Positions 41,601-41,664 of a stretch of DNA of 41,664 nt are shown here, piece by piece. This stretch comes from Gammaproteobacteria bacterium (GTDB taxonomy: Bacteria; Pseudomonadota; Gammaproteobacteria; Chromatiales; Chromatiaceae): NCBI GenBank assembly GCA_024206335.1, contig JAAGZL010000457.1, positions 1 to 41,664 on the forward strand, read 5' to 3'. The notes under the pieces are model-generated. The model had not been told where the DNA came from. It saw only the letters and a program-made list of their open reading frames with translations, and ran no database searches. Each line of letters opens with the position of its first letter. The first letter of the stretch is position 1. The position numbers were made by a program, and so were the translations under genes.

Positions 41601-41664
41601 GCACTCTTCCTCAATTTATACTAGTCATAACAACAGTTACCAGTGTGGAGACTAAGCACCATAA

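Overview
The window reads as chromosomal DNA of a gammaproteobacterium. The evidence is a YbiT-type ABC-F ATPase, a PdhR-like regulator, and the fatty-acid cluster order yceD-rpmF-plsX-fabH-fabG-acpP-fabF-pabC-mltG-tmk-holB-pilZ-tatD. TRAP transport, a ferredoxin-type 2-oxoacid oxidoreductase and an Oad decarboxylase in one stretch would suit a marine or anoxic-sediment lineage such as a sulfur-oxidiser, but that placement is a guess. No rRNA, tRNA, CRISPR array, intact insertion sequence or phage gene was seen.

Layout. 1-628 is non-coding, with a large hairpin at the left edge and a strong intrinsic terminator just upstream of the ABC-F gene. 629-3184 holds ybiT and a RIO-type kinase on the plus strand, followed by a tiny basic protein and pyruvate kinase on the minus strand. 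4998-5630 is non-coding and contains three tandem small hairpins that look like the end of an IS200/IS605-type element.

5631-21104 is a coherent lactate/pyruvate island. On the minus strand, in transcription order, it contains a TRAP transporter (dctP, dctQ, dctM), a FAD/Fe-S D-lactate dehydrogenase, a universal stress protein, two small ORFs, a 2-oxoacid:ferredoxin oxidoreductase (gamma, alpha, beta) with a GltD-like/ferredoxin electron-transfer subunit, and lutA-lutB-lutC. Divergent from dctP is a PdhR-like GntR regulator. The divergent spacer carries two TGGT-N3-ACCA palindromes, each just downstream of a sigma70-like promoter. The simple reading is uptake of a 2-hydroxy or 2-oxo acid, oxidation of D- and L-lactate to pyruvate, and oxidation of pyruvate to acetyl-CoA with reduced ferredoxin, under pyruvate-sensing control. 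An AEC-family carrier and a family I CoA-transferase follow on the plus strand.

24202-26958 is an AT-richer plus-strand stretch with a class V aminotransferase, an unrecognised basic protein and an extensin-like secreted protein. 26985-37917 is the long minus-strand housekeeping cluster, read from a near-consensus promoter 9 bases upstream of the yceD start codon, so the mRNA may be nearly leaderless. fabD is missing from its usual place between fabH and fabG. 38286-41600 holds oadG-oadA-oadB, a sodium-pumping biotin-dependent oxaloacetate decarboxylase, again a pyruvate-forming enzyme.
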